DNA of 17,240 nucleotides from the NCBI GenBank assembly GCA_001873075.1, contig MNYL01000151.1, positions 1-17,240 on the forward strand, read 5' to 3'. The notes under the pieces were generated by a model that was given only the letters and a program-made list of their open reading frames with translations, was not told the origin of the DNA and did no database searches. Numbering within the stretch: the stretch's first letter is position 1; every line of letters begins with the position of its first letter. A program made the translations under genes and the position numbers. Source of the DNA: Fibrobacteres bacterium CG2_30_45_31. GTDB taxonomy: Bacteria > Fibrobacterota > Fibrobacteria > Fibrobacterales > Fibrobacteraceae. Below are positions 15,395 to 17,240 of the stretch, piece by piece.

Positions 15395-15508
15395 TCGGAG
15401 AAATTCCACAAAAACATCCCTGTCAATTTTATGGAAAATGAATTTTTAGAGATCCCTTGAGAGGGCTTCATTATTCTAAATTCACGTTACAAGTTTACGA
15501 GGTAATTT
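15395..15508 (+). promoter_or_regulatory. recG-aconitase intergenic region
   Basis: 114 AT-rich bases. They contain a short 4-bp hairpin CCCT-TGAG-AGGG (15454-15465) with no T-run after it, and GAGG six bases before the aconitase ATG. No convincing promoter or terminator is seen, so cotranscription with recG is possible. Confidence 0.3.
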
Positions 15509-17240
15509 ATGCTATTCAATCTGGACATGATCCAATCCCATTATGCGAAAATTCCAAGCCGCGTTGCCGCTGCACGTAAAGAACTGGGCCGTCCGCTCAC
15601 TTTAACGGAAAAGATTCTCTATAGTCACCTCGTGGAGGGTGCAGAAAATCGCACCTACAAACGCAGTGCTGACTTCGCCGAATTTCACCCGGATCGCGTG
15701 GCGATGCAGGATGCCACCGCCCAGATGGCTCTTTTGCAGTTTACCACCGCAGGAAAACCCCGCACAGCAGTGCCGAGTTCCGTGCATTGTGATCACCTGA
15801 TCACCGCAAAAGAAGGTGTGGAAAAAGATTTGCCTTTCGCCCTTGAAGAAAATAAAGAAGTTTATTCTTTTCTGGAATCAGTCGCTGCCAAGTATGGCAT
15901 TGATTTCTGGAGACCAGGTGCGGGCATTATTCATCAGGTTGTCCTTGAAAACTATGCATTCCCCGGCGGAATGATGATTGGTACGGATTCCCACACGGTG
16001 AACGCAGGCGGTTTAGGAATGATCGCCATTGGTGTGGGCGGTGCCGATGCCGTAGACGCTATGGTGGGGTTCCCTTGGGAACTCAAGTACCCAAAACTGA
16101 TCGGTGTGAAACTCACCGGGAACTTAAAAGGTTTTGCAACCGCAAAAGATGTAATCCTGAAGCTTGCGGGTATTTTAACAGTAAAAGGCGGCACGAACGC
16201 CATCGTGGAATATTTTGGAGAGGGTGCCCGCGCGCTCTCTGCCACAGGCAAAGCCACAATCGCAAACATGGGTGCCGAAGTCGGCGCTACTTGTTCTACC
16301 TTCAGTTATGACGCTTCCATGGCACGCTATCTCCGGGCCACGGACCGCGAAGCGGTCGCCGATGCCGCAGACAAAATTGCAGAACACCTCCGCTGTGATG
16401 CCGAAGTGGAAGCCACCCCAGAGAAGTTTTTTGACCGCGTTGTCGAAATCAACCTGGACGAACTCAAGCCCTATTACAATGGTCCCTTTAGCCCGGACCG
16501 CGCCTATGCGGTATCCGATATGCAAGAATCTCTCAAAGGCAACAATTCCACAGACGTCGTTAGCGCGGCCCTGATCGGAAGTTGTACCAACTCCAGTTAC
16601 GAAGATCTTTATCAAGCGGCAAACCTCATCAAGCAAGCGCTCGCGAAAGGCTTAAAACCAAAGGCTCCACTCCTCATCAATCCAGGGTCCGAACAAGTGC
16701 GCTATACCGCCGAACGGGATGGTCTTATTGCGCTGTTCAAACAATTCGGGGCAACGATTATGACAAACGCCTGCGGCCCTTGCATCGGTATGTGGGATCG
16801 CCCCGGTGCCGACAAAAAGGAAAAGAACAGTATCGTGCATTCCTTTAACCGTAACTTTGCGAAGCGCGCCGATGGAAATCCGAATACACACGCCTTTGTT
16901 GCTAGCCCGCAAATGGCTGTCATCGCTGCGTTAAGCGGTTCGCTCCTCTTTAACCCGGATACCGATACTCTCGTCAATACGGCTGGGGAAAAAGTACAAT
17001 TGAATCCACCGGAAACTTCCGAACTCCCTGTGAATGGCTTTGCTGTTGGCAATACCGGTTATCAAGCCCCGGCCAAGGATGGTTCCTCCATTGAGATTGC
17101 CATTGCAAAGGATAGCAAGCGCCTCCAGGTACTAGCCCCATTTACCGCATGGAACGGCAAGGATATTCAAGCGGCACACCTGCTCATCAAAGCCAAAGGC
17201 AAATGCACCACGGATCACATTTCCATGGCTGGCCCCTGGC
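15509..17240 (+). CDS. Aconitate hydratase, mitochondrial type (3' end outside window)
   Basis: ATG 15509, with GAGG six bases upstream; the frame stays open for 577 codons to the window edge. It catalyses citrate to isocitrate via cis-aconitate. The three [4Fe-4S] ligands are Cys359 in GSCTNSSYED and Cys422/Cys425 in NACGPCIG, nearly the same spacing as pig mitochondrial aconitase (358, 421, 424, mature numbering). Active-site residues Asp95-His96 (HCDHLI), His142 (IIHQ) and Asp160/His162 (GTDSH) are present. Long stretches (IGVGGADAVDAMVGFPWELK, GILTVKGGTNAIVEYFG, KGKCTTDHIS) match the mitochondrial/Aco2 type rather than AcnB or the longer AcnA/IRP type. About 175-180 residues, the C-terminal swivelling domain, should lie beyond the window. 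No frameshift seen. Confidence 0.96.
   Translation, partial: MLFNLDMIQSHYAKIPSRVAAARKELGRPLTLTEKILYSHLVEGAENRTYKRSADFAEFHPDRVAMQDATAQMALLQFTTAGKPRTAVPSSVHCDHLITAKEGVEKDLPFALEENKEVYSFLESVAAKYGIDFWRPGAGIIHQVVLENYAFPGGMMIGTDSHTVNAGGLGMIAIGVGGADAVDAMVGFPWELKYPKLIGVKLTGNLKGFATAKDVILKLAGILTVKGGTNAIVEYFGEGARALSATGKATIANMGAEVGATCSTFSYDASMARYLRATDREAVADAADKIAEHLRCDAEVEATPEKFFDRVVEINLDELKPYYNGPFSPDRAYAVSDMQESLKGNNSTDVVSAALIGSCTNSSYEDLYQAANLIKQALAKGLKPKAPLLINPGSEQVRYTAERDGLIALFKQFGATIMTNACGPCIGMWDRPGADKKEKNSIVHSFNRNFAKRADGNPNTHAFVASPQMAVIAALSGSLLFNPDTDTLVNTAGEKVQLNPPETSELPVNGFAVGNTGYQAPAKDGSSIEIAIAKDSKRLQVLAPFTAWNGKDIQAAHLLIKAKGKCTTDHISMAGPW

Noticed and set aside
1..17240. CRISPR arrays, tRNAs, rRNAs, insertion sequences, prophage genes or defence systems
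   Set aside because: I looked for regular repeats, cloverleaf ends, transposase or integrase motifs and toxin-antitoxin pairs, and saw none.

Overview
The window is ordinary chromosomal DNA from a Gram-negative bacterium. There is a predicted lipoprotein, an outer-membrane beta-barrel protein ending in Phe, and mostly good Shine-Dalgarno (SD) sites. The best taxonomic clue is a perfect TGCNC-N4-GTGCA palindrome over the ruvA promoter. As I recall it, that is the LexA box described for Fibrobacter succinogenes. Together with an expansin-like cellulose-binding protein at the left edge, it points to Fibrobacterota, but this is inference without database support. I see no tRNA, rRNA, CRISPR array, insertion sequence or phage gene.

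Layout. 1-400: the 3' end of an expansin-like gene (+), followed by a bidirectional terminator. 471-2924: hppA, a membrane ion-pumping pyrophosphatase (-), then about 380 bp of AT-rich non-coding DNA. 3307-5132: two minus-strand genes, a SprT-like putative zinc protease and a YkgJ-type cysteine-cluster protein. 5224-7931: a plus-strand pair, a TPR lipoprotein with DxDGDG calcium-binding-like loops and a beta-barrel protein, 14 bp apart. 7992-9670: ruvA-ruvB behind a promoter overlapped by the LexA-type box. 9909-11150: a c-di-GMP phosphodiesterase (EAL plus YkuI_C-like domain), preceded by a sigma-54-like promoter and nested inverted repeats. 11167-13006: an AlgI-like MBOAT O-acyltransferase and an unrecognised small secreted protein (-). 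13355-15394: recG (+). 15509 to the right edge: a mitochondrial-type aconitase (+), cut by the window end.

How they fit together. RuvAB and RecG both act on branched DNA (Holliday junctions, stalled forks), but lie 3.7 kb apart and are not one operon. The surface-related genes (expansin, lipoprotein/barrel pair, MBOAT pair) and the EAL enzyme suggest a lifestyle involving surface attachment and plant polysaccharide. Aconitase and the energy-conserving pyrophosphatase are core metabolism. The less described parts are the lipoprotein/barrel pair, the MBOAT plus small secreted protein, and the control region of the EAL gene.
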